From Gammaproteobacteria bacterium (GTDB lineage: Bacteria; Pseudomonadota; Gammaproteobacteria; Pseudomonadales; Azotimanducaceae), in assembly GCA_002715785.1 (NCBI GenBank), contig PBAA01000022.1, positions 26,380 to 58,856 on the forward strand: a stretch of 32,477 bases of DNA, given 5' to 3'. The notes below the pieces were generated by a model. The model saw only the letters and a program-made list of their open reading frames with translations, was not told the origin of the DNA and made no database searches. Positions within the stretch are counted from its first letter, which is position 1. The number at the start of each line of letters is the position of its first letter. Made by a program: the position numbers and the translations under genes. Positions 24,045 to 31,870 of this stretch are shown piece after piece.

Positions 24045-25823
24045 ATGGTGAACTCAGTGAAAATTTGGTTGATTTGCGCGGCCGTTGCGTTGACAACTTT
24101 TGTCCATGCGATAGAGCGGTACGCGTACTTTGGCGATTTGCATGTTCACACTCGATTCTCGATGGATGCGTTTGCGTTCGGAACCCGTACGACGCCGGAC
24201 GATGCCTACCGGTTTGCCCGCGGTGCGGAAATTCGTCATCCGGAGGGTTATGCCGTGCAGCTCGATCAACCACTCGACTTCTATGCGGTCACCGATCATG
24301 CGGAGTACCTAGGGGGGTTGACGACGCTGAGTAACCCGGAACACCCCTTGTTTAACACAGCAATTCAACTAGGTATTTTGGACGAGTCGACCGTGGTGGA
24401 ACGAGGCAGATCGCATCCTGATGCTGGTTCTTTCGTGGCGGAAAACATAACCCAACGCGAGCTGCGGGATGCATGGCAACACGTGGTCGACGCAGCGCAA
24501 CGGCACTATGAACCTGGGGAATTTACGACGTTTATTGGTTACGAATACACGTCGTTTCGAAATGCTGGAAATCTCCATCGGAACGTTATTTTTGGTACGG
24601 ACCAGGTTCCGGTCGACATCTTCGGTCGACTAGATTCGTTTAATCCAGAGGATCTCTGGCGCTGGATGGACGGTCAACGGGGGCAAGGTATGCGGTTGTT
24701 ATCGATTCCGCACAATTCAAACGGTTCCGATGGATGGATGTTCCAGGATGTTCAATGGGATGGAACGCCGATCGATACGGAGTACGCGTTGTTGCGCATC
24801 CGTAACGAGCCGCTCGTCGAGGTCACCCAGGTGAAGGGAACCTCGGAAACGCATCCGTTTCTTTCGCCGAACGATGAGTGGGCCGACTTCGAAATTTTTC
24901 CTTATCGTGTCGCTTCCTGGCTCAAGAGTCGACCGCGAGGTAGCTATGTTCGAGACGCGTACCTAACGGGTCTGCAGATAGAACGCAGAACGGGTGTCAA
25001 TCCGTATCGGTTTGGCATGGTCGGTGCTTCGGATACACATAATGCCGGCTCGCGTTTCGATGAGAGGACGTACGCGGGCAAGGTCGGGCTGCTTGATGCT
25101 GTTCCAGAACGCAGGGGGTCGGTTCCCGTTCGCGTAGAAGGTACGGTCCCGGCCTATCGACATGTTTTCCGTACGTATTACGGAGCGTCCGGACTCACGG
25201 GTGTGTGGGCGGACGAGAATACACGTGACGCCATTTTTTCGGCATTTACTCGGAAGGAAACATTCGCGACAAGTGGTCCTCGAATTCGCGTCCGGATGTT
25301 TGCAGGTCATGACTTTCCGAATGACATGCTTGCGCGTAGCGATTACGCGCGAGTTGCGTATGCCCGAGGAGTTCCCCAGGGGGGCGTATTGCGGCGCCGA
25401 CGAACGGCCCCCGATTTGTTGGTTGTTGCGTTGCGCGATCCGAACGCCGCGCCCCTACAACGAATACAAATTGTTAAAGGCTGGCTCGAAAACGGTTTGA
25501 GGCGGGAGCAGGTGTACGACGTCGTTTGCTCCGACGGTGGCGAAGTTGATCCTGGTACGAACCGTTGCCCAGACAATGGCGCCGACGTTGACCTTGCAAC
25601 GTGTGCGATTCGAAAGAACATTGGAGCGGCGCAACTTTCCACGATCTGGAAGGATCCCGATTACGATTATGCCCAGCCATCCTTTTATTATGCTCGAGTA
25701 ATCGAAAATCCTAGCTGCCGTTGGTCAACGTGGGATGCTGTTCGGGCGGGTGTCACGCCCCGAGCTGGTTATCCAACTACTGTACAGGAACGCGCCTGGA
25801 CGTCTCCGATATGGATACGTTAG
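24045..25823 (+). CDS. DUF3604-domain protein, exported (PHP-like fold)
   Basis: This 592-residue protein has a cleavable signal peptide (basic start, hydrophobic IWLICAAVALTTFV, cleavage near VHA/IE). It begins with the PHP-type metal motif YFGDLHVHTRFSMDAF (His33 and His35), followed by FYAVTDHAEYLGG. Further likely metal or catalytic positions lie in LLSIPHNSNGSDG, EVTQVKGTSETHP and MVGASDTHNAG. This is the full DUF3604 architecture, common in marine proteobacteria. The metal motifs suggest a periplasmic or outer-membrane phosphoesterase or other hydrolase, but no activity is established. Several Cys residues near the C-terminus (VVCSDGG, NRCPDNG, ATCAIRK, NPSCRW) could form disulphides. 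GAGGAT precedes the ATG. Confidence 0.92.
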   Translation: MVNSVKIWLICAAVALTTFVHAIERYAYFGDLHVHTRFSMDAFAFGTRTTPDDAYRFARGAEIRHPEGYAVQLDQPLDFYAVTDHAEYLGGLTTLSNPEHPLFNTAIQLGILDESTVVERGRSHPDAGSFVAENITQRELRDAWQHVVDAAQRHYEPGEFTTFIGYEYTSFRNAGNLHRNVIFGTDQVPVDIFGRLDSFNPEDLWRWMDGQRGQGMRLLSIPHNSNGSDGWMFQDVQWDGTPIDTEYALLRIRNEPLVEVTQVKGTSETHPFLSPNDEWADFEIFPYRVASWLKSRPRGSYVRDAYLTGLQIERRTGVNPYRFGMVGASDTHNAGSRFDERTYAGKVGLLDAVPERRGSVPVRVEGTVPAYRHVFRTYYGASGLTGVWADENTRDAIFSAFTRKETFATSGPRIRVRMFAGHDFPNDMLARSDYARVAYARGVPQGGVLRRRRTAPDLLVVALRDPNAAPLQRIQIVKGWLENGLRREQVYDVVCSDGGEVDPGTNRCPDNGADVDLATCAIRKNIGAAQLSTIWKDPDYDYAQPSFYYARVIENPSCRWSTWDAVRAGVTPRAGYPTTVQERAWTSPIWIR

Positions 25824-25859
25824 CGCGTTGGCGCGAAAACTAGTGATCGAGCCTCGTCG

Positions 25860-26495
25860 TTAAGCTTCGGCACTCGGCCGAGTCGATACCTCTGCGTGCC
25901 ATCGCTGAACGTTCGCGCAATGTTCAGGAATTGGCACACGCGCGGCGCCGGTGGCGAAATCGATCGTGCATAAAGCGGTAATGTCCGCGATGCTGAAGGA
26001 ATCGCCTGCGATGAATGTCGAGCTGCCGAGCGCTGTATCAAGCGATTCGTAAAAACGGAGTACCGTATTCTTTCCGCGTTCCGCCAGGGCTGGAATGGCA
26101 TCGACCGAACCGGCGTTGCCAGCTAACCCGCGTGATGAGAAACCCGGGAACGAATTACGGAATGCATCGGCGGCGCCAAGAAGACCATCAAATTCCATGT
26201 GTCTTTGTCGGGCTTCTATATGGGCCTTGCTAACCGCATCGGTGCCTAATAGCGGTGGTTCCGGGTGCGTTTCCTCGATGTAGCGACAGATCGCTACGGT
26301 TTCATCGATGACGGTACCGTCATCTAGAACAAGTGTCGGTAAAAGGCCTCGGGGATTGACGGCGAGGAACGTCTCGTCGAGATTCTCACCCTTGATGATG
26401 TCGATCTGAATGTTTTCGTAATCGACGCCTTTTTCTGCCATGAAGATGCGAACGCGCCGAGGGTTTGGTGCCATTGCACTATCGTAGAGTTTCAT
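25860..26495 (-). CDS. Glutathione S-transferase family protein
   Basis: This 211-residue GST has an N-terminal thioredoxin-like domain, MKLYDSAMAPNPRRVRIFMAEKG, with Ser6 and Asn11 near the usual catalytic position. GLLPTLVLDDGTVIDETVAICRYIEE contains the cis-Pro and the SNAIL-type glutathione-binding motif, here DETVAI. The C-terminal helical domain has GDSFSIADITALCTIDFA, the conserved capping box. It conjugates or reduces electrophiles with glutathione in the cytosol. The gene diverges from the GH32 gene over 123 nt and converges with the DUF3604 gene 36 nt away. Its physiological substrate is not evident. Confidence 0.92.
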   Translation of the reverse strand: MKLYDSAMAPNPRRVRIFMAEKGVDYENIQIDIIKGENLDETFLAVNPRGLLPTLVLDDGTVIDETVAICRYIEETHPEPPLLGTDAVSKAHIEARQRHMEFDGLLGAADAFRNSFPGFSSRGLAGNAGSVDAIPALAERGKNTVLRFYESLDTALGSSTFIAGDSFSIADITALCTIDFATGAARVPIPEHCANVQRWHAEVSTRPSAEA

Positions 26496-26618
26496 TGGTT
26501 TTTCTCTTCCGTTCCGATTGGTTTCATTTCCTCATGGTCTGATGGCCAGTGCAAGACCACTGCTTACACCATAATTGCGCCAGTCGATACAATCGTGGTG
26601 CATTGATAATGCTCAAGG

Positions 26619-27944
26619 ATGACTGTGTACGACGAAGTTCATCGGCCCCGATTTCATTTTTCCGCTCGTCAAAATTGGCATAACGATCCCAACGGTTTGG
26701 TATACCAATCGGGTCGCTGGCACCTTTTCTTTCAACACAATCCTGAAGCGAGAGTGTGGGGCAACATGACCTGGGGGCACGCGGTTAGCGATGACCTCGT
26801 GCATTGGAACCAAGTGGAGCATGCACTGTATCCGGACGAGCATGGGACGATGTTTTCGGGATCGGCCGTCGTCGACCGGTTCAATACTTCGGGGTTGGGT
26901 GAAGATACCTTGCTCGCGTTCTACACGGCGGCGGGCAATCACGTTGAGCCCCCGAAACCTTACACCCAGTGTCTCGCGTACAGTACTGATAGTGGGGACA
27001 CCTGGCTGAAGTTCGAGGAAAACCCGATTGTTCCTTGGATTGACGCACATAATCGAGATCCAAAAGTAGTCTGGCACGCGCCGACTCGGTGCTGGATCAT
27101 GGCGCTTTACCTGGCCGACGATCGGTTTTGTTTACTACGATCTACCGACGCTAAACAGTGGGAGCGCATACAGAACGTCACCCTAGAACACGACAGCGAG
27201 TGTCCCGATTTCTTCCCGTTGCTAGACGAGACCGGGATCGAACGCTGGGTATTTTGGGGTGGGAGCGGGAACTATTTGATTGGCGATTTTGACGGTGCTT
27301 TGTTTTCGCCGTATTCGAAATGTCAGCCTTGTGAGCATGGAAGCAACGGATACGCTGCCCAAACATGGAGCAATGCACCGAGCGGGAGATGCGTTCAGAT
27401 TTCCTGGATGTCTGGGGGACGGTATCCAGAAATGCCGTTCAATCAACAAATGAGTTTTCCAGTGGAACTCTCCTTGCGAAGAAATAGTGGCATCTGGGCC
27501 CTGTGCCGGTGGCCGGTAGAAGAGATTGAGTCAATCACAGAGCCGTTAGACGTTCCCGTGTCCATCGGGTTCGATGAGTCAAAGCCTTGGTCCATGCCCG
27601 TTTCAGGAGACCTGTTTGATATCGCATTTGATGTGTCGACGGATGACGGTTGCCAAGTAGTAATGACGATTCGCGGTGTACCCCTAACGTTCGATTTTGA
27701 ACGACGCGTCGTCAACTTTCGGGACAGCAACGTTCCGATGGTTGGCAAGGACCGTGTGTCGGTACGTTTGCTCATTGACCGGACGTCAGTCGAACTGTTT
27801 TTGGGTGGTGGTCGGGTGAGCGCGAGTTTCTGTTATTTACCCGACGCGTACGTTGCGCCTTTGGTTTTCAATGTACGCAGTGGTGCTGCCAGGCTAGATG
27901 GCGTTCGGGTGAAACGCGTTGCGGACATTTGGGAGTCTGTTTGA
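26619..27944 (+). CDS. Glycoside hydrolase family 32 (beta-fructosidase: levanase/invertase type)
   Basis: This 441-residue GH32 enzyme has the three catalytic motifs: the nucleophile in WHNDPNG (Asp23), the RDP motif at 146-148 (stabiliser Asp147) and the acid/base in SECPDFF (Glu194). A five-bladed propeller covers roughly residues 10-300. The C-terminal beta-sandwich follows, with SVELFLGGGRVSASF. It hydrolyses fructosyl bonds in sucrose, inulin or levan. There is no signal peptide, so it is probably cytosolic and acts on imported oligosaccharides, although no transporter is in the window. ATG at 26619 is used; GTG at 26625, six bases after AAGG, is a plausible alternative start. Confidence 0.94.
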   Translation: MTVYDEVHRPRFHFSARQNWHNDPNGLVYQSGRWHLFFQHNPEARVWGNMTWGHAVSDDLVHWNQVEHALYPDEHGTMFSGSAVVDRFNTSGLGEDTLLAFYTAAGNHVEPPKPYTQCLAYSTDSGDTWLKFEENPIVPWIDAHNRDPKVVWHAPTRCWIMALYLADDRFCLLRSTDAKQWERIQNVTLEHDSECPDFFPLLDETGIERWVFWGGSGNYLIGDFDGALFSPYSKCQPCEHGSNGYAAQTWSNAPSGRCVQISWMSGGRYPEMPFNQQMSFPVELSLRRNSGIWALCRWPVEEIESITEPLDVPVSIGFDESKPWSMPVSGDLFDIAFDVSTDDGCQVVMTIRGVPLTFDFERRVVNFRDSNVPMVGKDRVSVRLLIDRTSVELFLGGGRVSASFCYLPDAYVAPLVFNVRSGAARLDGVRVKRVADIWESV

Positions 27945-28040
27945 TAGTCACTTTTGTTCTGAAGTCTGTTGAATGGAGAGTTCCTGGTCGGTTCTAGGGG
28001 ATCTGTTCGAGCGCTGATTCATCTCAGTGGCGACTTAGCG

Positions 28041-29699
28041 TTACTCGAGCCTGAATCCCTCGTAGTCATTTGCCACGACCGCTTCGCACCTCGCGCGGTA
28101 ACGATGAATTCCGCCGACGTAGGGCATGAATACGCGTGGTTTGCCGGGAATATTTGCGCCGAGGTACCAAGAATTGCAGGTCGGCGCCGTAAACATCGTG
28201 CCTTGACCCACGTCATTGACATGGGTAACCCATTCGTTTTCGGCGTCAAGGGTCGGCTCAATGGTATCGACTTGGTTATTTCCCAGATGCTCTAGGCAGT
28301 CCCGGATCCAGTCGACATGCTGCTCGATGGCGACCAGCATGTTGCTTAGTACCGACGGACTCCCAGGGCCGGTGACGGTGAAGAGATTGGGGAACCCTGC
28401 CATTTGAAGTCCCAGGTATGCTCGCGGTCCGTCCTCCCATTTATCGATAAGGCGTTGGCCGTCTCGGCCACGTATATCAATCCGCTTGAGTGCGCCCGTC
28501 ATTGCATCGAAACCGGTTGCATAAACGAGTATGTCAATGTCGAACGACTCATGATCGGTTTCGATCCCGGTAGCAGTAATCCTGTTAATGCCGCCGTTGC
28601 GTAAGTCAACCAGAGTTACATTCTCCTGATTAAAAGCGGCGTAATAGCTCGAATCGAAAACCTGACGTTTACAGCCGATAGGGTAGCCGTGTGGTTTGAG
28701 CGCCTCCGCGGTTTCGGGGTCATCGATAATCTCTTCAATTTTCTCTCGATAAAGATCACACGCGACTTCGTTGGCCGATAGATCGGTCAAAACATCCGCG
28801 TAGGTTCGTAGACCTGAGAAACCGGTTTTGGCTAGTTCGACTCGGCGTTCCTCAGGGGTTAAATCCATTATTTTTTTTGGGACGGGCAGTTGTGCGACGG
28901 CCCGCGCCCCAAAACTGGAAATCCCAACGGGCGACTCACGTTGCATCTTCCGAATATCGGCGTAGCTGGCTTTGACCTCCTTTCGGTACTTCTCCGACAG
29001 TGGGCGGTTAAAGGCCGGCAAGGTGTAAACGGGTGTTCGTTGAAAGACGACGAGTTGTGCGGCCGTCTCGGCTATCACGGGGATTGCCTGAACGCCGGAC
29101 GATCCTGTGCCGATGATGCCCACCTTTTTGCCGGTAAAGTCGACGCCCTCGTGGGGCCATGTGCCGGTGTGATAAACCTGGCCCTGAAACTTGGTGTCGC
29201 CAGTAATCGGAGGCTTGTTGGGCATAGAGAGGCACCCGGTTGCCATGACGCAATAGTGCGCTTCCAAACGTTCTCCATCGTCTGTCTCCACTAACCACCG
29301 AGCGCTGGCGTCATCAAACTCCATCTTTGTGACCCGCGTATCGAACGTAATGTCTCGCCGGATGTCGTACCGATCCGCGATGTGGTTGGCGTATATGAGG
29401 ATTTCTTCTTGTGACGCCATCACTTCGGACCAGTTCCACTCTTGTTCGAGCTCTTTATCGAACGAGAACGAGTATTCAATGCTCGGAACGTCGCAGCGGG
29501 CTCCGGGATAGCGATTCCAATACCAAGTTCCGCCGACATTGCTACCGGCTTCGAAAGCCCTAATGGTCAGACCGAGTTCGCGGAGTCGGTGAATCATGTA
29601 CATCCCTGCGAAGCCGGCTCCAACAACGACGACATCGACATTTGGCATTGGATCCATGCTTGAACTTTTGTCTGAGGATGTACCGCTAGTGGAGGCCAT
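28041..29699 (-). CDS. Flavin-containing monooxygenase, Baeyer-Villiger type
   Basis: This 552-residue monooxygenase has the FAD Rossmann motif VVVGAGFAG (24-32), then GGTWYWNRYPGARCDVPS (56-73). It carries a type I Baeyer-Villiger fingerprint, FQGQVYHTGTWP, and the NADP motif KVGIIGTGSSGVQAI. VYATGFDAMTGAL is the usual C-terminal ATG motif. It inserts oxygen into ketones, or oxidises heteroatoms, with NADPH and O2; close relatives are the cyclohexanone and phenylacetone monooxygenase group. The start ATG at 29699 has no clear Shine-Dalgarno; a second in-frame ATG lies at 29657, nearer the FAD motif. A 273-nt region with inverted repeats lies upstream. Confidence 0.93.
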   Translation of the reverse strand: MASTSGTSSDKSSSMDPMPNVDVVVVGAGFAGMYMIHRLRELGLTIRAFEAGSNVGGTWYWNRYPGARCDVPSIEYSFSFDKELEQEWNWSEVMASQEEILIYANHIADRYDIRRDITFDTRVTKMEFDDASARWLVETDDGERLEAHYCVMATGCLSMPNKPPITGDTKFQGQVYHTGTWPHEGVDFTGKKVGIIGTGSSGVQAIPVIAETAAQLVVFQRTPVYTLPAFNRPLSEKYRKEVKASYADIRKMQRESPVGISSFGARAVAQLPVPKKIMDLTPEERRVELAKTGFSGLRTYADVLTDLSANEVACDLYREKIEEIIDDPETAEALKPHGYPIGCKRQVFDSSYYAAFNQENVTLVDLRNGGINRITATGIETDHESFDIDILVYATGFDAMTGALKRIDIRGRDGQRLIDKWEDGPRAYLGLQMAGFPNLFTVTGPGSPSVLSNMLVAIEQHVDWIRDCLEHLGNNQVDTIEPTLDAENEWVTHVNDVGQGTMFTAPTCNSWYLGANIPGKPRVFMPYVGGIHRYRARCEAVVANDYEGFRLE

Positions 29700-29972
29700 A
29701 CAGTGTTTGCTTCTCGGACTATGAATCTTTGAGTCTGCCCATTTTGGTGACGAGACTCAAAGAATCGGCGCAAGATATTTCGATTGCCCCGCCGATGTGG
29801 CGTGTCGAATCGGTTACTAGAACCATTTTTTCGCGGAAGTTTTCCATCGAAATTCCTCGAAATTAGGACGACGGAAACTTCAACGAGTCAAACAGACTAT
29901 CTCGGGGCTTTTGAACCATGATGGCCGCCTTCACGAGGTGGCTCCGATACGGGAACGAACGGTTCGCTTCGG
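29700..29972 (-). other. 273-nt non-coding leader of the flavin monooxygenase, rich in inverted repeats
   Basis: This is the largest gene-free interval. It lies between the MOSC stop and the monooxygenase start, both on the minus strand. It contains an 11-bp inverted repeat (29726-29763, 16-nt loop), a nested repeat (29781-29812: CGATT/AATCG outside CGCC/GGCG), and GAAGTTTTCC/GGAAACTTC arms at 29836-29845 and 29873-29881. TCGAAATT is repeated between the last two arms. No conserved ORF is apparent. It could be an operator region, a structured 5' leader or a small RNA gene. Confidence 0.5.
29726..29763 (-). promoter_or_regulatory. 11-bp inverted repeat upstream of the flavin monooxygenase
   Basis: TCTTTGAGTCT (29726-29736) is mirrored exactly by AGACTCAAAGA (29753-29763) around a 16-nt loop. 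Two further pairs form beyond a single mismatch, extending the arms to 29723-29766. It lies about 27-64 nt before the monooxygenase ATG, so it could be a hairpin in the leader or a bipartite operator. No T-tract follows, which argues against a simple terminator. Confidence 0.5.
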
Positions 29973-30830
29973 TTAATCGAGGATCAGCGAGTCTCCTACG
30001 GCGATCATCCCGGCCTCAACGACCGAGGCATAGATGCCGAGATTGCCATTATTGGCCTGTACCAACGTCCTCATCACTCGTGGGTCTTTCGGTAGATCGT
30101 CAAAACCGTGTGTCGTCATAATGCATCGCGGACACGCAATCTCGAACTTCAATTTTGCAGTTCCGATACGTCCGCTTTTCCCAGCCCATTCTTCCTCGGG
30201 GTAACCGGCTTTATCCGTCTCAAGCAGGATGTTCGGACGAAATCGGCGGACATCGAATTTTGATTGATCGGAGTGGTCCTCCAAACTTTGCAGTGACGCC
30301 TTCGAAATGAGGAGTAACGGAAAGGCGTCGAAGTAAGTACCCGGTGGAGATTCATATTCGAAAAGCTCTTTCGGGAATCCACGTAAATCGGGGAGGGGTT
30401 CGTCGGGCGTTCGAGCAAAGATTTCACGAAGGCTTCGTTGTGCGTCGACGCTTGGGTCCGGCGCGGCTCGTCGGTAATGGTCGAGCTGTTCTTTTGGAAG
30501 AATGGGCCAAAGGGTGACCTTCGTGCTGAGTGCGCGGCTTAGCTTTTCTTCCGCGTCGGCATCGTTGGTGCGAATGACCGAACCGTCGGCAAGCCGAATT
30601 TGGGCGGGTGGTGAGACATTTGAATCGTCGGGCTCCTGCTCGAATTCCGCTGACATGCCCATCAACGAGGGGTGACGTTTTCCGCCCTTGATACTGGCTA
30701 GCTCCTCATCTTTAAGCGCCCATGCCCGATCGCCAGGAATACCGTTAACCGTTAATAACGCTTCATCTAGAGGATGCCCCCCCATGCTTTTGATCGGGTA
30801 GCGGAAAATACTTGCAATGGTTGTTCTCAT
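29973..30830 (-). CDS. MOSC-domain protein (molybdenum-cofactor sulfurase C-terminal type)
   Basis: This 285-residue protein has a MOSC_N beta-barrel (RYPIKSMGGHPLDEALLTVNGIPGDRAWAL, about 10-40) and a MOSC domain over the rest. Its conserved segments are DVRRFRPNILLE and CPRCIMTT, the latter holding the Mo-liganding Cys of the mARC/YcbX type. It would use molybdenum cofactor to reduce N-hydroxylated compounds, as in mARC and YcbX. It lacks the C-terminal ferredoxin domain of YcbX. AGGGA lies six bases before the ATG at 30830, and the gene is 9 nt after the small membrane protein, so the two are co-transcribed. No reductase partner is nearby. Confidence 0.9.
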   Translation of the reverse strand: MRTTIASIFRYPIKSMGGHPLDEALLTVNGIPGDRAWALKDEELASIKGGKRHPSLMGMSAEFEQEPDDSNVSPPAQIRLADGSVIRTNDADAEEKLSRALSTKVTLWPILPKEQLDHYRRAAPDPSVDAQRSLREIFARTPDEPLPDLRGFPKELFEYESPPGTYFDAFPLLLISKASLQSLEDHSDQSKFDVRRFRPNILLETDKAGYPEEEWAGKSGRIGTAKLKFEIACPRCIMTTHGFDDLPKDPRVMRTLVQANNGNLGIYASVVEAGMIAVGDSLILD

Positions 30831-30839
30831 GAAAAATCC

Positions 30840-31223
30840 CTATTTTTCGAGGCTCCCGAGGTGCCGTGCTGCCACAACTAAAATGACTGTCAAGATCGCC
30901 TCGGATCCGATCAATTGAGCGGCAAAATCCGCATTTCCCATTGCCGCTGCCAACGCACGAAAAATACCAGCCACTCCAATAAATCCCGCTGGAATGTATA
31001 GCAAATAAGTCCGACCTCGAAATTGGCCGATGGTCATCAAGACGCTATTTACTAGGAAAAAGCTCCCGAGATCGCCTATTTGGGTACTCGCTCCTATGCC
31101 GGCAAGCAGGGACATGCCAAGGCCCGCCGCGGCCTCTTCAGGTTGGAACAGCCAGTTTACGCCCTGGTAAAAAAACAAAACCGTGGGAAGGGCAACAAGT
31201 ATGCGGATCAAAACCGTTAACAT
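30840..31223 (-). CDS. Small four-helix membrane protein, DUF4345-like at most
   Basis: This 127-residue hydrophobic protein has about four transmembrane segments: LIRILVALPTVLFFYQGVNWL, a glycine-rich second region (GLGMSLLAGIGASTQIGDLGSF), LLYIPAGFIGVAGIFRALA and a C-terminal ILTVILVVAA. The GLG...GDLG arrangement recalls DUF4345/DoxX-like small membrane proteins, but I do not recognise a specific function. AAGGTG precedes the ATG at 31223. It is followed after 9 nt by the MOSC gene and diverges over 68 nt from another small membrane protein. Confidence 0.75.
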   Translation of the reverse strand: MLTVLIRILVALPTVLFFYQGVNWLFQPEEAAAGLGMSLLAGIGASTQIGDLGSFFLVNSVLMTIGQFRGRTYLLYIPAGFIGVAGIFRALAAAMGNADFAAQLIGSEAILTVILVVAARHLGSLEK

Positions 31224-31234
31224 GCGTCACCTTA

Positions 31235-31255
31235 AGCGTTCCATACGTTAACGCT
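31235..31255. promoter_or_regulatory. Candidate operator in the 68-nt divergent spacer
   Basis: AGCGTT and AACGCT are 6-bp arms with a 9-nt spacer, midway between the two divergent membrane-protein genes. A shared CGTTAAC also occurs just inside the minus-strand gene start. The spacing would suit a dimeric regulator, but the arms are short and the call is weak. Confidence 0.25.
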
Positions 31256-31291
31256 GTAATAACAGATATCGTCCAGGAAAGAGAAGAGCTT

Positions 31292-31711
31292 ATGCAACTT
31301 ATTGAGCCTATCCGTCGTGATCTCTTGCGACGTCCATGGTGGATGACCGCAATGTACATCTTTTGTATTTACATGACGTTTATTTACATGCCCTTCGATA
31401 TTTTTTTGAAGCCAGTGGCAAATGACGAAGAGGTTTGGTTTGGGATTACGTTTCATCAAGAGTGGGCTAAGGCGCTGGCGCCCCTTCATTGGTTTGTGTA
31501 CGCCGCGCTGGCATGGGGTTTTTTCAAGATGCGTCGTTGGATGTGGCCGTGGGCATCGGTGTACGTGATCCAGGTGAGTTTTTCGATGGTCGTGTGGAAT
31601 CTTGTTGACGAACGTGGTGGTGGTTTGGTGGCGGGGTTGCCGGCGGGAATTATTTTTCTGGCCCCGGCGATTGCGCTTTGGCGTGCCCGTGAGTTGTTTG
31701 AGCCGGAGTGA
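31292..31711 (+). CDS. Small membrane protein of unknown function
   Basis: This 139-residue protein has about four hydrophobic helices. These are WWMTAMYIFCIYMTFIYMPF, ALAPLHWFVYAALAWGFF, WMWPWASVYVIQVSFSMVVW and LVAGLPAGIIFLAPAIALW. It is rich in Trp and Met, with a short acidic loop (ANDEEVWFG) after the first helix and a charged C-terminus (RARELFEPE). GGAAAGAGAAGAG precedes the ATG at 31292. I do not recognise the family. The divergent partner is also a small membrane protein, so the two may be co-regulated through the 68-nt spacer. Confidence 0.8.
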   Translation: MQLIEPIRRDLLRRPWWMTAMYIFCIYMTFIYMPFDIFLKPVANDEEVWFGITFHQEWAKALAPLHWFVYAALAWGFFKMRRWMWPWASVYVIQVSFSMVVWNLVDERGGGLVAGLPAGIIFLAPAIALWRARELFEPE

Positions 31712-31789
31712 TTTCGGCAACCGAACGCTTGCAGACTACCGCTACTATCGCGTGACTCGATGCTCTAAAAATCCCCATCAGATGGTGAC

Positions 31790-31870
31790 ATAAGATAAAT
31801 AAAAAACTTAAAACATAATGTAAAACAACTAGTTATATAACTAATCACCTAATTACATTAATATATTTAT
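31790..31870. promoter_or_regulatory. AT-rich island with nested inverted repeats before the acetyltransferase
   Basis: About 80 bases are almost entirely A/T, unlike the roughly half-GC surroundings. A perfect 14-bp palindrome, TAGTTATATAACTA, sits at 31830-31843. It is enclosed by TAATGTAA (31816-31823) and its exact inverse TTACATTA (31853-31860), so the two symmetries are nearly concentric. No ORF is evident. The island probably holds the promoter and operator of the GNAT gene that follows, or a nucleoid-protein site. The position directly before the start codon leaves little room for a leader. Confidence 0.5.

Noticed and set aside
26613..27077. 154-residue minus-strand ORF
   Set aside because: Antisense to the GH32 gene, whose catalytic motifs are all on the plus strand.
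31232..31720. 162-residue minus-strand ORF opposite the small membrane protein
   Set aside because: It is the mirror of 31292-31711, with a low-complexity, basic, non-protein-like composition; the plus-strand protein has a good ribosome-binding site and clear helices.
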